A stretch of DNA of 64,000 nt from Pelecanus crispus (lineage: Eukaryota > Chordata > Aves > Pelecaniformes > Pelecanidae), in contig NC_134643.1 of the NCBI RefSeq assembly GCF_030463565.1, positions 48,088,221 through 48,152,220 of the forward strand. The letters run 5' to 3'. The position numbers and the translations under genes are program-made. Below, piece after piece: positions 15,180 to 37,305 of the stretch. Position 1 is the first letter of the stretch. The number at the start of each line of letters is the position of its first letter. The notes beneath the pieces were generated by a model. It did no database searches. It had not been told where the DNA came from and saw nothing but the letters and a program-made list of their open reading frames with translations.

Positions 15180-16284
15180 TGTGGTGGGTTGACCCTGGCT
15201 GGATGTCAAATGCCCACCAGAGCTCTGTCACTCCCCTTCTCAACTAGACAGGGGGGAGGGTGGGTTGAGGGTCAAGATAAGGACAGGGACATCACTCAGC
15301 AATTATCGTCATGGGCAAACCAGACTCAGCTTGGGGAAAATCAGTTTAATTTATTACTAATCAAAACTGAGTAGGGTAATAAGAAATAAAACCAAATCTT
15401 AAAACACCTTCCCCCCAGCCCACCCTTCTTCCCAGGCTCAACTTTACTCCCAATTTTCTCTACCTCCTCCCCGCAAGCGGCGCAGGGGGATGGGGAATGG
15501 GGGTTGCAGTCAGTTCATCACATGTCATCTCTGCCGCTCCTTCCTCCTCAAGGGGAGGACTCCTCATACTCTTCCTCTGCTCCATTGTGGGGTCCCTCCC
15601 ATGGAAGACAGTCCTCCACAAACTTCTCCAACATGGGTCCTTCCCACAGGCTGCAGTTCTTCACAAACTGCTCCAGCGTGGGTCCCCCTCGGGGTCACAA
15701 GTCCTGCCAGCAAACCTGCTCCAGCCTGGGCTCCTCTCTCTCCACGGGTCCACAGGTCCTGCCAGGAGCCTGCTCCAGTGCAGGCTTCCCACAGGGTCAC
15801 AGCCTCCTCCAGGCACATCCCACCTGCTCCGGTGTGGCGTCCTCCCCGGGCTGCAGGTGGGTATCTGCTCCACCGTGGGCCTCCATGGGCTGCAGGGGCA
15901 CAGCCTGCCTCACCATGGTCTTCACCATGGGCTGAGGGGGAATCTCTGTCCCAGTGCCTGGAGCACCTCCTCCCCTCCTTCTTCCCTGACCTTGGTGTCT
16001 GCAGAGTCGTTCTTCTCACATATTCTTACTCCTCACTCCAGCTGCAGTTTGTGTCCTGTTGGTTTCTGCCCGCCTCCCCCCCCCCTTCTTAAATATCAGA
16101 GGCACTACCACTGTCACTGATTGGCTCAGCCTTGGCCAGCGGCAGGTCCGTCTTGGAGCTGGCTGGCGTTGGCTCTATTGGCGTTGTCTCTATCGGACAT
16201 AGGGGAAGCTTCTAGCAGCTTCTCACAGCAGCCACCCCTGTAGCCACCCCTGCTACTGAAACCTTGTCACGCAAACCCAATACA
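15180..16284 (-). mobile_element. Solo LTR, endogenous retrovirus (1,105 bp)
   Basis: On the minus strand the element starts TGTATTGGGTTTGCG and ends CAACCCACCACA, giving the TG...CA ends of an LTR. It is flanked by a perfect 5-bp target duplication, GATCT (15175-15179 and 16285-16289), which fits ERVL-like or other class III integration. No retroviral internal region is adjacent, so this is a solo LTR left by recombination between two LTRs. A TATA-like ATATTTAAG lies near 16,090 and an AATAAA near 15,345, both on the minus strand and correctly ordered for an LTR promoter and poly(A) signal. The middle is GC-rich and repetitive. Open frames of 143-207 codons inside it are by-products of this composition, not genes. 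Confidence 0.9.
15590..15960. repeat. Degenerate GC-rich minisatellite inside the LTR
   Basis: Imperfect repeats built on a CTGCTCCAGYGTGGGTCC-like unit alternate with CACAGGCTGCAG and CCTGCCAG words. Being nearly stop-free in several frames on both strands, the array produces overlapping open frames that could be mistaken for proline- and serine-rich proteins. Confidence 0.75.
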
Positions 16285-17328
16285 GATCTCCATCACTGAT
16301 AATGGTTGATGAATGGGGTTACATATAAATAAGAGCATGATGGATGTGATATGGGAACAGGTACCAGCCCAGGAATACTAGAGGTGGAGGTCATGAAGGT
16401 TGTTAACAGTCATGTTTATCAAATAATTCAGCACAAAATCCTGGTTCAGACTCAAGAGCCATTAGGAAATGTTTCATTTACATGCTGCAACAATATTTTG
16501 TTTCCAGAAACTATAGTTATTAAATGAAACAGTGTTTTGCCAGTGCTGCAGACTTTCAAGAACCACAATCAGTTTCAATGTAGCCATTCAAAAATGTGGA
16601 TGTTACCATTCACAGTCAAACTAGAATGATGTTGTTCAAGATCATACACTCATTGTCATTTCATGGTGTTTACAAATAATATAGTATCTAAGAATCATGT
16701 GCTATACTAGTTTTCAATACTTTAGGTTGACATCTGCAATCTATATCAAAACAGGACAGACAGCCAGATAGTAAACCCGTGGCTTCGCCAGCACTGTGAA
16801 AGTGTGGAACTACAGGCAGAGATCTAGGTAGGACTAAATCTCAAGAAACAGTAAACTATCTGCATTTATTTCATACAGTGGAGATGACAGGCGTTGCACC
16901 ACCCAGCCATTTGGGACTTCATTATATTCTTTATCCTATGTTCAACAAAAAGGGGAGAGGTAGGAATTGTCTCATGTTTCCTGTACTCCCCATGGGCATC
17001 ATAAATGTCTAATATTAGCAATATGTTCCTCCAAAGCTGTCATGTCCTTCGCCTACTCTTAGAGGCCCTTTAATTTCCCCTTGCACTTCATGATCTCTGG
17101 GCACATTGGAATGGAACTGAATTTGGGTAGAATTATACATTCTGTATGATAATCCCAATATAGTGTTTACAGACAAAGGGGTGTGCATTACCACTGATCT
17201 CTCTCACAGCTTTCATTTTCATTCACTGGATTTGAACTTACAGTTCATAGACAATAGGTGCCCTGTTGGGTGTTGCAATAATGAGTTGGGTTGTGCCTGC
17301 AAAACATTCAGATGCAGTTGGAAACCCG

Positions 17329-17371
17329 AACAGTAATACAGTAAATACAGTAAAACAGTAATACAGTAAAA
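17329..17371. repeat. Short ACAGTAA tandem repeat
   Basis: Five to six imperfect copies of an ACAGTAAT/ACAGTAAA unit lie in tandem. This is a simple low-copy repeat within the GC-richer patch, with no evident role. Confidence 0.75.
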
Positions 17372-19580
17372 CAGCTGCAGCTAGACCAAGCCCCCAAGAT
17401 GCAGTATTGCCAACTCCCGCCAAGCCAAGTGCCCACAAGCTTTTTAAAAAAATGTAATCTGTGGCTCCCCCCACCCTCCAGCCTGTTTTAAGCCTGTATG
17501 CTTTATTGTAAGCTTTTCTTTTCAGCCAAGAGGACCACAAATGAACTTTTAATGAAAGCCACTGTTCTCACATGAGAATCTAGAAGTTTGAGAAATAAAT
17601 CAAGTATTATCTCACATTTAACAAACCCTAAGAATTAGCACACTCCGAGACTATCAAAAGCCTTCATTAAAATAAAGCCAAAGTGTAAAATGTGTTTACA
17701 TAAAAGACAACACTTACTGTAAGCTAATTTTATAGTTACTCTCCAGTAGTTCAAGACTTTGAAACTGCCAATGTATGTGAAAATTAAATTTTATTTTACA
17801 GACAGAAGTATTTTAAAAGATCATTTCATGAGCCCCAAATTCCAGTCATTTACAGGGAAAAAGAATTTCTGTGTCTTTTAAAGGTATTGAAATGCTTTAT
17901 CCAGTTGACTTGGAATAAAACATTGATCCTTTGTCTTTGGAAACTATTTAAATCAATATTAAATAAATATGATTTACTTAAAAATAGTTCAGACTGGGGA
18001 AGACTGAAATATAAACATGTATTATTTCCAAGCAGAAATACATGATGGGAATTTAGCTGGGAAGATTTAAAAAAAAAAAATATGAAATATACAGATCATT
18101 CTAATCACCTTATTGTCATAAGGGATAAATTCCTTAAGTTCTGTGATCAAAGCATTCTGCAGGACTGTCTGCATGTGTATTTAGCATAATTGAGGCTTAA
18201 GAATGTTCTTTAAAGAAAGAAAGGTCACCTTTCATTTTGAAATATCATTAGATCACTGGGATCATATGTTAAAGTCACTACCTCTGTTAAAGCAAAAGGA
18301 ATATTATTTACTGTATTCTTTTTTAGAATTCTAAATATTTTTATTAGAATGGAGAACAGGAGTTTAGCTAGTGATTATTCAAAGCACTAGAAACTGACTC
18401 ATTCAAAAAAAAAAAAAAGGCTGTTCACACCTTACTTTTTCCTTTTTTATTTTCATGCTAGGTTTTTCTTTTTTTGTTATTGATGTATGATAGTGTCCTA
18501 ACTGCTAGTATTCTTCTATTAAAAAGTGGCTTCCATTTTTCATTACAAAGAGCTTTTCATCCTAGACAAATTATCTCTTTGATCTGTCCTGTTCTTTTGA
18601 GCTTGGATCCTCAAATTCTTGGGAGGTCATACCTGAAATTATCCCATCTGTTCTAGTCCAAACTAACATTTAAAATATCTGGACCTGTTCTCCATGACTT
18701 TTGTACTGGAGCAGCTTTACCTATAGTGTTACTGTAGCTTCCCATTCAGAACATACACATGACATTCACAGAAGAACTGACATTGATGAAATTAGTTTTG
18801 GATAAGTTCCAAACACAAATTACAAATGTCCTGTGGGAGCTGCAGATTTTGTTCCCTCAGGAGATGAGCAGGATGGTGATATAAGTGCAAATCAAATAAC
18901 TATAATTTTTATTTCTGTCAGAATATGAAAACAAAATAGCCAGGTGGCATTCACACCACTGTTTTTCTAGGGCTCCCTAGCCATGTAGGCAGGCATGTAG
19001 TTCATTTGTGCCTCTCTACCTTGTCCAAAAATTTTCTGGGACCTTCAGTCACTATGCAATTTCAAGGTGCCTGCTTCATTGGTACATGGCATCTAGCTTG
19101 TATCTGTAGCTCTATAAAAAACCAAGTTTAAACCAAGCAGTGTAGGATTTATTCAGAGCCACCTTAAGACCCTGAAGAATTCCCCAAACATTAGTCACAG
19201 TGAACACCATGACTATTTGTTTGATGTAATACTGACAGTGATTCCATCCCCTTATATTATCTAGTGTTATAATAATTGGAGCCCCCATTGCAGAGGTAGG
19301 AAACATGAGTTTTCACTCTCATTCTCCTCAAAGGGTTGAACCTACCTTGAAATTTCAAGACAGCATCCTAGTCCTCAAGACATGAGACATTGTGAGTGAG
19401 AGCACTCAATGTCCTTTTACTGAAGCTTAACCATTGTGCATCCAGGCACATAACATGGTGGGGCAAATACTAAGAAAGCAAGAGGGGGCCTTATTTTAGC
19501 ATAGGGGTTAGGACACTCTATGTACAAAGGGGCAGGACTAAAATTCCAACCCCTGAAATGTATATATATTTTACACTGGA

Positions 19581-19765
19581 CTAGTATCAGCCAAAAAAAC
19601 CCAACAAACAAAAAAAACAAACACCAAAACAAGAACCAACCAACCAAACCGAACCAACCAACCAAAACAAACCAACCAACCAAAGAAACAACCCCTCAAA
19701 AAAAAAAACCCAACCCTAAACACATCACTTTTTTTTGTAGGATTTTTTTTTTTTTTTTTTTTTTT
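19581..19765. repeat. A-rich/CCAA repeat followed by 23-base T tract
   Basis: An A-rich block with a CCAA-type tetranucleotide array (about 19,635-19,684) is followed within 60 bases by 23 consecutive T residues (19,743-19,765). On the minus strand this reads as poly(A) followed by a TTGG array. Open frames across it are low-complexity artefacts. The T tract could be the poly(A) tail of a retrocopy on the minus strand, but no source sequence is recognisable beside it. Confidence 0.8.
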
Positions 19766-21681
19766 GACCAGTCAGTGCTTTGGACCCGTTCCCTACAAAG
19801 CTGCATGAGTATCAGTGCCAGTGCCCAGCCAGGGATGGGCACGAGGCTAAGAACATGAAGACAGTGGAACCATGTCTTTAGCAGTAGAGTGCTTTTAGTC
19901 CACATGAAAGCAACTATGTAACCACACTCTTTGTTTCCTCTCTTTACTGATTTGTATAGGGAATTTATGCAGTTATGATTCCCCCTGCACTCACACCAAT
20001 AATCCCTTTTGAGACATCTCCTAGTTTTGGTGATACAACTTCTAAATAAGCTGAACTGGATTCACTCATTACCTTACTGAGCTTTAACACAGCTCTCATG
20101 AGTTGTTTCCCATGGGAGTCCTATGAAGCACGCTGTCTCTGAACATCATTTTCTCTGACAGTGCAGTGCCACATGGCTATCACCTTCAGACTTATTCAAT
20201 ATGTTTTACAGAGTGTGGACTATGTATAAGGTGCGTACATTATGGTATTCTGTAAATCTTGTGTTTATTTTTCCATGTCCTGTATTATTCTTAAGCTCCC
20301 TGTGTCCTCTAGTGTCTACCTATCAGCATTACACAAATGGGCAAAGAAATACTTGTTTCCATTTTCTTGTCTCAAAACATTAAAAAAAAGATTTAACTTT
20401 CCATCCTATAAATTTTCTCCCCTATTCTTTCTTATTCCTTTTTTAATAACTACTATATTACTAATGATGGTTTTATAATTATTCTTGTTAAGCACCAGCA
20501 GCATGTGTGGCTGTACTGTCTATTTTATATATAATCTTCTTGCACACACACATATGTCCATTATGTACATTTTATTGTGAATGTTGACAACAGGTCTTGG
20601 TAGGTATTGTGCAGTACTTTCTTATGTACTGAAGCACATTCCCCTCTCACTTGGGCATGCCAGCCTGTCACTAAGGACAATAGGAGCTGCTTCTATTCAT
20701 CCTAAAATAATATTTGGGTACAGACCTCAGTACATTTTTACAGAATTTGGATTTTAGCCTACTGTAGAAAGCCAGTATGTGAGCACATAATTGACAATCA
20801 TTTTATAATACAGATACATTAGGAACAAATTCAGATTCCACATGTAACTTTATTTGGAGCCTTCTGAATTTTTGACTATATAATATTAAACTGGGATCCA
20901 GTTAATCTAGTGTTAACAATTTCAAGTTGTAGAAACGATGAGCTAGTGCAACTAGGCTCCCACTGAAACCAGAAAAATAAAGGTACTTCTAGAGGATGTC
21001 TTTCTATAATATCTACCTAGCAAAAGTAGGATGAATTACTCTACAGGAGTACCATACTCTCCACAGGCACTAGAATGCTTGTCCAGCTTTTACACGGCTG
21101 CATTCACCCAGATAATCCCATCCTTAATATCCTTTTAAAACAGGGGGAGTGCAAAAGTAATTATTTTAAGTGTAACAAACCAGTGAAACATGAATAGGTG
21201 TTTATTAGATTTGGATGCAATTTATTGCACTAGACTAGTGAAGAACCATCCCACATGGACTGAATAGAGTTATTTGTATATCTGCAGAAGCTACTTCACA
21301 CTGACTGAAGTATTCAGTGATTCTGAAAATGTAGCTCTTGGAGGGAAGGAGGAACTCCCCTGCCAACTTGACTTGATATCTCAGGAAGAATGCCCAGAGC
21401 TTTGCCTTTGAAAGATTGATGAGCCACTTGAGAGTTTATGGGCAAGGATCATAGGACAAACCACTGCAGGTGATGTCATAGTAGACAGAGACTGCTTGAT
21501 CAAGAAGGTGAAGTCCACAAAGTCTTCTTTAGGCAACTGGAGGAGGAAGCCTTATGATTGTTGGCCCTTGCACTCAGAGGAACCACCTGACATCTGCTAG
21601 AAGGGCAATATGGCTTGGCACAAGCAACCCTGGAGATTTCTGGTGTGTGTTAACAATACTGGATTGATACAGGTGATAGGG

Positions 21682-22141
21682 CCTCAAAAATGATCTGAGG
21701 GCTGGAGCACCTCTCCTGTGAGGACAGGCTGAGAGAGCTGGGGTTGTTCAGCCTGGAGGAGAGAAGGCTGTGAGGAAACCTTATTGCGGCCTTTCAGTAC
21801 TTAGAGGGGGTCTATAGGAAGGATAGGGGCATTCTTTTTAGCAAGGCCTGTTGTGACAGGACAAGGAATAATGGATTTAAACTAAAGAAGAATAGATTTA
21901 GACTAGACATAAGAAAGAAATTTTTTACAATGAGGGTGGTGAAGCACTGGAATGGGTTGCCCAGAGAGGTTGTGGAGGCCCCATCCCTAGAAACATTCAA
22001 GGTGAGGTTGGACGGGGCTCTGAGCAACCTGCTCTAGTTAAAGCTGTCCCTGCTCACTGCAGGGGGTTTGGGCTAGATGACCTCTAAAGGTCCCTTCCAA
22101 CCCAAAGCATTCTATGATTCTATGATTCTATGATTCTATGA
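21682..22141 (+). mobile_element. Younger CR1 3' fragment nested in the old CR1
   Basis: This is a 5'-truncated CR1 3' end containing the last part of ORF2 and the 3' UTR, ending in repeated ATTCTATG-type units. It splits the endonuclease-like part of the older CR1, whose reading resumes at about 22,145. It belongs to the same subfamily as the minus-strand copy at 25,552-26,366, sharing the AGCAAGGCCTGTTGTGACAG segment. Confidence 0.88.
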
Positions 22142-24016
22142 TCAACAATGCAGCTAGAGAAGATGATCTGCTGGTTCTGTTACTCACAAACAAGGAAGAA
22201 CTGGTTGGAAGTGCAAAGATCAAGATCTCATCTGCAATGACCATGAGACTGTGGACTTTAAAATCCTAAAATATGTGAGCAAGTGGCTGCTCAGGTATCT
22301 ACTTGGCAGGATCATATGTGAGACTACCATGAAGAGAAAAGGGGCCCCAAAGAGCTGGCTGATTTCCTAGGATGACTTCCTCAGAGTGCAAGAACGATCC
22401 ATGCTGATGTGCAGGAAGTTGAGCAAGCATGGTGGAAGGCTAGTACGGATAATGGTCAACTGGTCTCAAACACAAAACTTGGATAACTGGGTACTGGTCT
22501 CAAGCACAAAGAGAATGTACACTTTCCTGGGCTACACATGAGGAAAAGAGAGCCACTGCCCAAGCATGTATGGATGCAGGAAAGCCATTGATCAGCTGGA
22601 GTTGAAACTATTGAGGGATGTGAACAGTGACAAGAGAGGCTTCTGTAAGTAGACAGGCAGAAAAAGTAAGTTTAAGAAATATGTGGACCTATTGCTCAGT
22701 GGGGTAGGGTATCTAGTGATAAAGGACGTGGAAAGGCTGAGGTACTCTGTATATACAGGCAATGTTTGTCCTCGGGAATCTCAGGTCCTTGAGCCTAGTA
22801 GCAGGGTCTTGAGGGAGGGAATAATAATCCATGGTACAGGAAGCTAGACTGCTTCAACAAGTTGGACATTCACAAGTCCATGGATCCATATGGACCCGGT
22901 TGATATCACTGAGCAGCCACCTTCTATCATCTTCAAACGGTTATAGTGTTTGGGGGAGATTCGTGGTAGCTGCAGAGAAACAAACATCACACCTCTCTTC
23001 AAAAAGGAGAAGAAGGATGGTATGGAGAACTACAGGGTGATCAGCCTCACCTTACACTTTTGGAATATTATCGGACAAATCCTCCTGGCAACTCTTTCCA
23101 AGCACATGAAGAACTCCAGTCATTGGAAACAGCTAGTTTGGTTTGCCAAGGGCAAATCATGTCTGACCATGCTTGATTACCTTCTATGATGAGATGATTG
23201 GCTTAGTAGGAGTTGAAAGAGTAATGACCACTAGGTACCTTAACGAGGCCTTTGGCATGGGCTCCCACAATATCTTTATAGACGAAGTGGTGATACATGG
23301 ACAGGATAAGAGGACTATTGGGAGGAAAATTGGCTCAAATGATTGTGATCAGCAGTATAAAGCTGAGGTGGTGGCTGGTTAATTATGTCACCCCTCAAGG
23401 ATCAAGACTACGGGCAATTCTGTTAATGACCTGAATGATGGGATGAACTGCACCTTCAGCACCTCTGCAAATGATAGTAACTTAGAGGAAGAACAGTCAA
23501 TAACCTGGAGGACAGAGCTGCTCTTCAGAGGGACCTTGACAAGATGGAGAAATGCGCTGACAGGGAACTCATGACATTCAGTAAAGACATCTGGGATGAA
23601 ATAACCCCATGCAGCAGTATGGGTTGCATGTGGGCCAAATGGGGACAAAGCACACTTGCAGAAAGTACCTGAGGCTCCTGCTAGAAAACAAATTGAACAT
23701 GATTCAGCAGTGGGCCCTCACAGCAGAGAAGGCCAGCTGCATCCTGGGCTCTATTATCAGGTGTGCAGTCAGCAGGCCAAGGGAAATGATTTTTCTTCTC
23801 TTGTGAGACCATATCTCAAGCACTGCATCCCCAGTACTAGAAAGACATTGGCATACTGCAGCAGTTCCAGCAGAGGAACCCCAAAATCGTTAGCAGTCCA
23901 GAGCACATGGACACAGGAGGAGAGGCTGAGAGAACTGGGTTTGCTCTGCTTGGAAAAGAGAAGCCTAAGGGGAGATCTTAATGCTGGCTTCAACTACATA
24001 TTGAGAAGGAGTGGAA

Positions 24017-24848
24017 AAGGGTGGGAGTGTCTATCTGCTCGATGGTAGGAAGGCCCTGCAGAGGGACCTGGACAGGCTGGACCGATGGGCCGAGGTCAAC
24101 TGCATGAGGTTTAACAAGGCCAAGTGCTGGATCCTGCACTTCGGTCACAACAACCCCATGCAACACTACAGGCTTGGGGAAGAGTGGCTGGAAAGCTGCC
24201 TGGCCGAAAAGGACCTGGGTGTGCTGGTTGGCAGCCGGCTGAACATGAGCCAGCAGTGTGCCCAGGTGGCCAAGAAGGCCAACAGCATCCTGGCTTGTAT
24301 CAGGAATAGTGTGGCCAGCAGGAGCAGGGAGGTGATTGTCCCCCTGTACTCGGTGCTGGTGAGGCTGCACCTCGAATACTGTGTCCAGTTTTGGGCCCCT
24401 CAATACAAGAAAGACATTGAGGTGCTGGAGCGTGTCCAGAGAAGGGCAACAAAGCTGGTGAAGGGTCTAGAACACAGGTCTTATGAGGAGCGGCTGAGGG
24501 AACTGGGGTTGTTTAGCCTGGAGGCTGAGGGGAGACCTTATCGCTCTCTACAGCTACCTAAAAGGTGTTGGTCTCTTCTCCCAAGTAGTTAGCGATAGGA
24601 CAAGAGGAAATGGGCTCAAGCTGCGCCAGGGGAGGTTTAGATTGGATATTAGGAAAAATTTCTTCATGGAAAGGGTAGTCAAGCATTGGAAGAGGCTGCC
24701 CAGAGAGGTGGTGGAGTCACCATCCCTGGAAGTGTTCAAAAAACAGGTAGATGTGGCACTCTGGGACATGGTTTAGTGGGCATGGTGGTGTTGGGTTGAT
24801 GACTGGACTGATGATCTTAGAGATCCTTTCCAACCTTAACGATTCCTA
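24017..24848 (+). mobile_element. Younger CR1 3' fragment with open ORF2 C-terminus
   Basis: The insertion starts after the old CR1 is left at about 24,016. A 193-codon open stretch (24,011-24,592) contains the CR1 C-terminal words [22 protein letters not shown] and [11 protein letters not shown]. It is close in sequence to the intron 1 copy at 41,150-42,612, so the two belong to one subfamily. The 3' tail is short (ACGATTCCTA), without the usual octamer array. Confidence 0.87.
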
Positions 24849-24917
24849 GTTTTTACTTCCATTATAAATAATCCAGCCACCAAGCCAGGAAACATGAAAT
24901 TCCTACTATACCCTTAA

Positions 24918-25021
24918 CTGGTTTAGTGGTGGACTTGGTAATGTTAGGTTAATGGTTGGACTGGATGATCTTAAAGGTCTTTTCCAACCTAAACGATTCT
25001 ATGATTCTATGATTCTATGAT
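24918..25021 (+). mobile_element. CR1 3' tip with octamer tail
   Basis: About 100 bases of CR1 3' UTR resemble the end of the preceding element and finish in ATTCTATGATTCTATGA units. The old CR1 resumes directly after. The roughly 70 bases between this tip and the preceding CR1 (24,849-24,917) match neither. Confidence 0.85.
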
Positions 25022-25551
25022 GGAGCCAGCTCTTCTCAGAGGTGCACAGTGATAGTTCAAGAGGCATAGGGCACAAGCTGTGACACAGGAAGTTCCAGTC
25101 AGATGTAAGCAAAAAGATTCTCCCTGTGAGGGTGGTCAAACACTGGAACAGGTTGCCCAGAGACTGTGGACTCTCCATCCCTGGAGGTATTCAACACTCA
25201 CCTGGACACAGCCTTGAAAAACCTGATCTAAGTGGAACTGCTTTGAGCAGGGGACTGGAATATGTAGTTCCCAGATGACCATTTGAACCTATATTACTGT
25301 ATGTTCTATGGTTCTGTATTTAGTTTTCATGTTGAATATTAATTAGATGCATGGAAAAAGGTAAGTGAAAAACAGTTGTTATATCCTGCTCTGCATCACA
25401 GACCTATTCAGTGAAATGGATCTACTTTCTAATGAAAAAGTAGCTTCTGTTATTTTACCAGATTGTTGGGATTTTTAAATGTAATGTTTGTTACAGTTGT
25501 TAGGTTATCTTTGTATTTTAGAATGATATTTATGAACTAAAATTCAGATTC

Positions 25552-26366
25552 TTAGAATCATAGAATGCTTTTGGTTGGAAGGGACCTTTAGAGGTCATCT
25601 AGCCCAAACCCCTGCAGTGAGCAGGGACAGCTTTAACTAGAGCAGGTTGCTCAGAGCCCCGTCCAACCTGACCTTGAATGTTGCCAGGGATTGGGCCTCT
25701 ACCACCTCTTTGGGCAACCTGTTCCAGTGCTTCACCACCCTCATTGTAAAAAATTTCTTTCTTATGTCTAGTCTAAATCTATTCCTCTTTAGTTTAAATC
25801 CATTATTCCTTGTCCTGTCACAACAGGCCTTGCTAAAAAGATTCTCCCCATCTTTCCTATAGGCCCCCTTTAAGTACTGGAAGGTCGCAATAAGGTCTTC
25901 TCGCAGCCTTTTCTCCTCCAGGCTGAACAACCCCAACTCTCTCAGCCTGGCCTCGTAGCAGAGGTGCTCCAGCCCTCGGATCATTTTGGTGGCCCTCCTC
26001 TGGACCCGCTCCAACAGGTCCATGTCCGTCTTGTGCTGAGGGCCCCAGAGCTGGACGCAGCGCTCCAGGTGAGATCTCACCAGAGCAGAGCAGAGGGGCA
26101 GAATCCCCTCCCTCAACCTGCTGGCCACGCTGCTTTTGATGCAGCCCAGGATTCGGTTGGCTTTCTGGGCTGCAAGCGCACATTGCCGGCTCATGTCCAG
26201 CTTTTCACCCACCAGTACCCCCAAGTCCTTCTGCGCAGGGCTGCTCTCAATGCCTTCATCCCCCAGCCTGTATTGATATTGGGGGTTGCCCTGTCCCAGG
26301 TGCAGGACCTTGCACTTGGCCTTGTTGAACCTCATGAGGTTCACACAGGCCCACCTCTCCAGCTTG
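25552..26366 (-). mobile_element. CR1 3' fragment, intact 235-codon ORF2 C-terminus
   Basis: A minus-strand CR1 truncated at its 5' end near 26,366. The open frame 26,344-25,637 contains CR1 ORF2 C-terminal words ([48 protein letters not shown]). The 3' end carries the TTCTATGATTCT motif. There is no catalytic reverse transcriptase core, so it cannot move itself. The lack of stops suggests a fairly young insertion. It forms an inverted pair with the 21,682-22,141 copy. Confidence 0.93.
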
Positions 26367-27604
26367 TAATATTGAATGCTTCTCTTAGTTCAAATTCTTG
26401 ATCTTAAGTTTCTGAAGTACTCTCTAAATTGCAAAATGATTACCGAAAAAAATATTGTTTATTTATTATTATTTAGTATCCTCCTCAGATTGTATTCTCA
26501 GACTGAATTACATCAATAACAAAATAAAACCTCTTAAACCATCACAGACATCAAGGTAGCAGGTATCAGCCATTTTTTATGCAGATAAACCTTTGAATGG
26601 GATGAGAGACTTCATTGCTGTGTTCCTTAGATTTTTGCTGGTGGCAGAACAAAAACCACAAGTTTGGAATTCAGATTCTGTTCCAAGCATGATGTTCACC
26701 TATGAATTGACACATTTCTTTTATTTGAAGTTTATAAGAAATTCAGCCTGTGGCAGGCATTTGAAATGCAAATTTTTTAGACTAAATAAGTAGTAGTTAC
26801 CAAATTTATAAGCATTAGAAAATGGATTACTGAAATCAAAAGTTTTAGAGAAAAAATAATTAACAATGCTACCACCTACACTTGTAATATCACCTTCCTC
26901 TGTTTTCCTCAAGATATTCCAGGTCACCTCACTGCTCAGAGGATAAAGAATGTTTTAGGGTTTCAAGCTTACTCCACCTAAACCACTGAAGCCATTTGAT
27001 TAAATGAATGGTAAAAGCCATTCAGCAGGAATGAAAGATGTCTACTACAACACTTTTTGGAAAAGGGCTGATGAGAGTCCAATATTTATAAGACTCAGTA
27101 AAATCTTTGGAGATTAAATTGCACAACAGAAAAGGACAAAACAGAGAAGGACTGGAAGGAAAGGTAAAGGTCTAAAGAAATATCAGTGAGGTTTAGTCAA
27201 TGTGTTTCTCAACTGAACCTGATAAAGGGTTCCTTCTGTTTCAAAGTGCGGTATACTATACAGTGCTATTTACAACACTGAACAAGTTGTTCCGGAGACT
27301 CAGGAAACTAATATTCTGCTTATCAGGAAGTTTTATTAACCAGCTAGTAAATGGCATAGTACTCCAGACTTTAACACACAGAATTTTGTAGCATACTGCC
27401 ATATCCATAGCCATGAACAATAAACAAACATATTAAAGACCAAATGTTTATATCCTAGTGATTGCAATATGTAAAGCCAGATACAAATTTTTGTGGAAGT
27501 AATTTCATTGATTGTCACAGGCAGGGATCAGATAACTCTTGCACTGCAGCAATGCTCAGAAGAGCTTATTATTCATTTGGCCAAATATTATTCTTTTTGA
27601 TGTT
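26367..27604 (-). other. TSPAN19 3' flank, possible 3' UTR
   Basis: AT-rich sequence downstream of the TSPAN19 stop. A minus-strand AATAAA at about 27,332-27,337 is the most convenient poly(A) signal and would give a 3' UTR near 270 bases. No other gene or repeat is recognised. Confidence 0.4.
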
Positions 27605-37278
<9,674 letters not shown>

Positions 37279-37305
37279 CTTTCAGTTTTTAGTTTTGAAT
37301 CACAG

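Larger units (their letters stand above)
16290..21329. other. Intergenic DNA, no gene recognised
   Basis: AT-rich sequence between the solo LTR and the CR1 cluster. A more GC-rich patch at about 17,236-17,545 has an open frame on the minus strand with no recognised domain and may be a fragment of an unidentified repeat. Otherwise I see only simple repeats. Confidence 0.55.
21330..25320 (+). mobile_element. Old CR1 LINE, degraded ORF2, interrupted by younger CR1s
   Basis: Pieces of a decayed CR1 ORF2 run in one direction. About 21,380-21,680 encodes endonuclease-like residues (ECPELCL, DEPLESLWARIIGQ) with an internal stop. About 22,145-22,250 resumes with LLTNKEELVG. About 22,990-23,390 is reverse transcriptase-like (NYRVISL, KGKSCLT), and 23,930-24,010 is the C-terminal part. 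The 3' end returns at 25,022-25,320 (CTGGAACAGGTTGCCCAGAG region), ending in a decayed TTCTATGGTTCTG tail. Many stops and frameshifts show it is long dead. The start is approximate. CR1 elements copy themselves by target-primed reverse transcription. Confidence 0.8.

Noticed and set aside
15490-16120. Overlapping open frames of 143-207 codons on both strands
   Set aside because: They fall wholly inside a solo LTR with defined ends and target duplication, and reflect its GC-rich minisatellite.
17238-17540. 100-codon minus-strand frame
   Set aside because: Includes a tandem ACAGTAA repeat and no known family; may be a fragment of an unidentified repeat but cannot be supported as a gene.
19520-19905. 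Frames across the CCAA array and T tract
   Set aside because: They are simple-sequence artefacts (runs of Asn/Lys/Pro or Gly/Trp/Phe).
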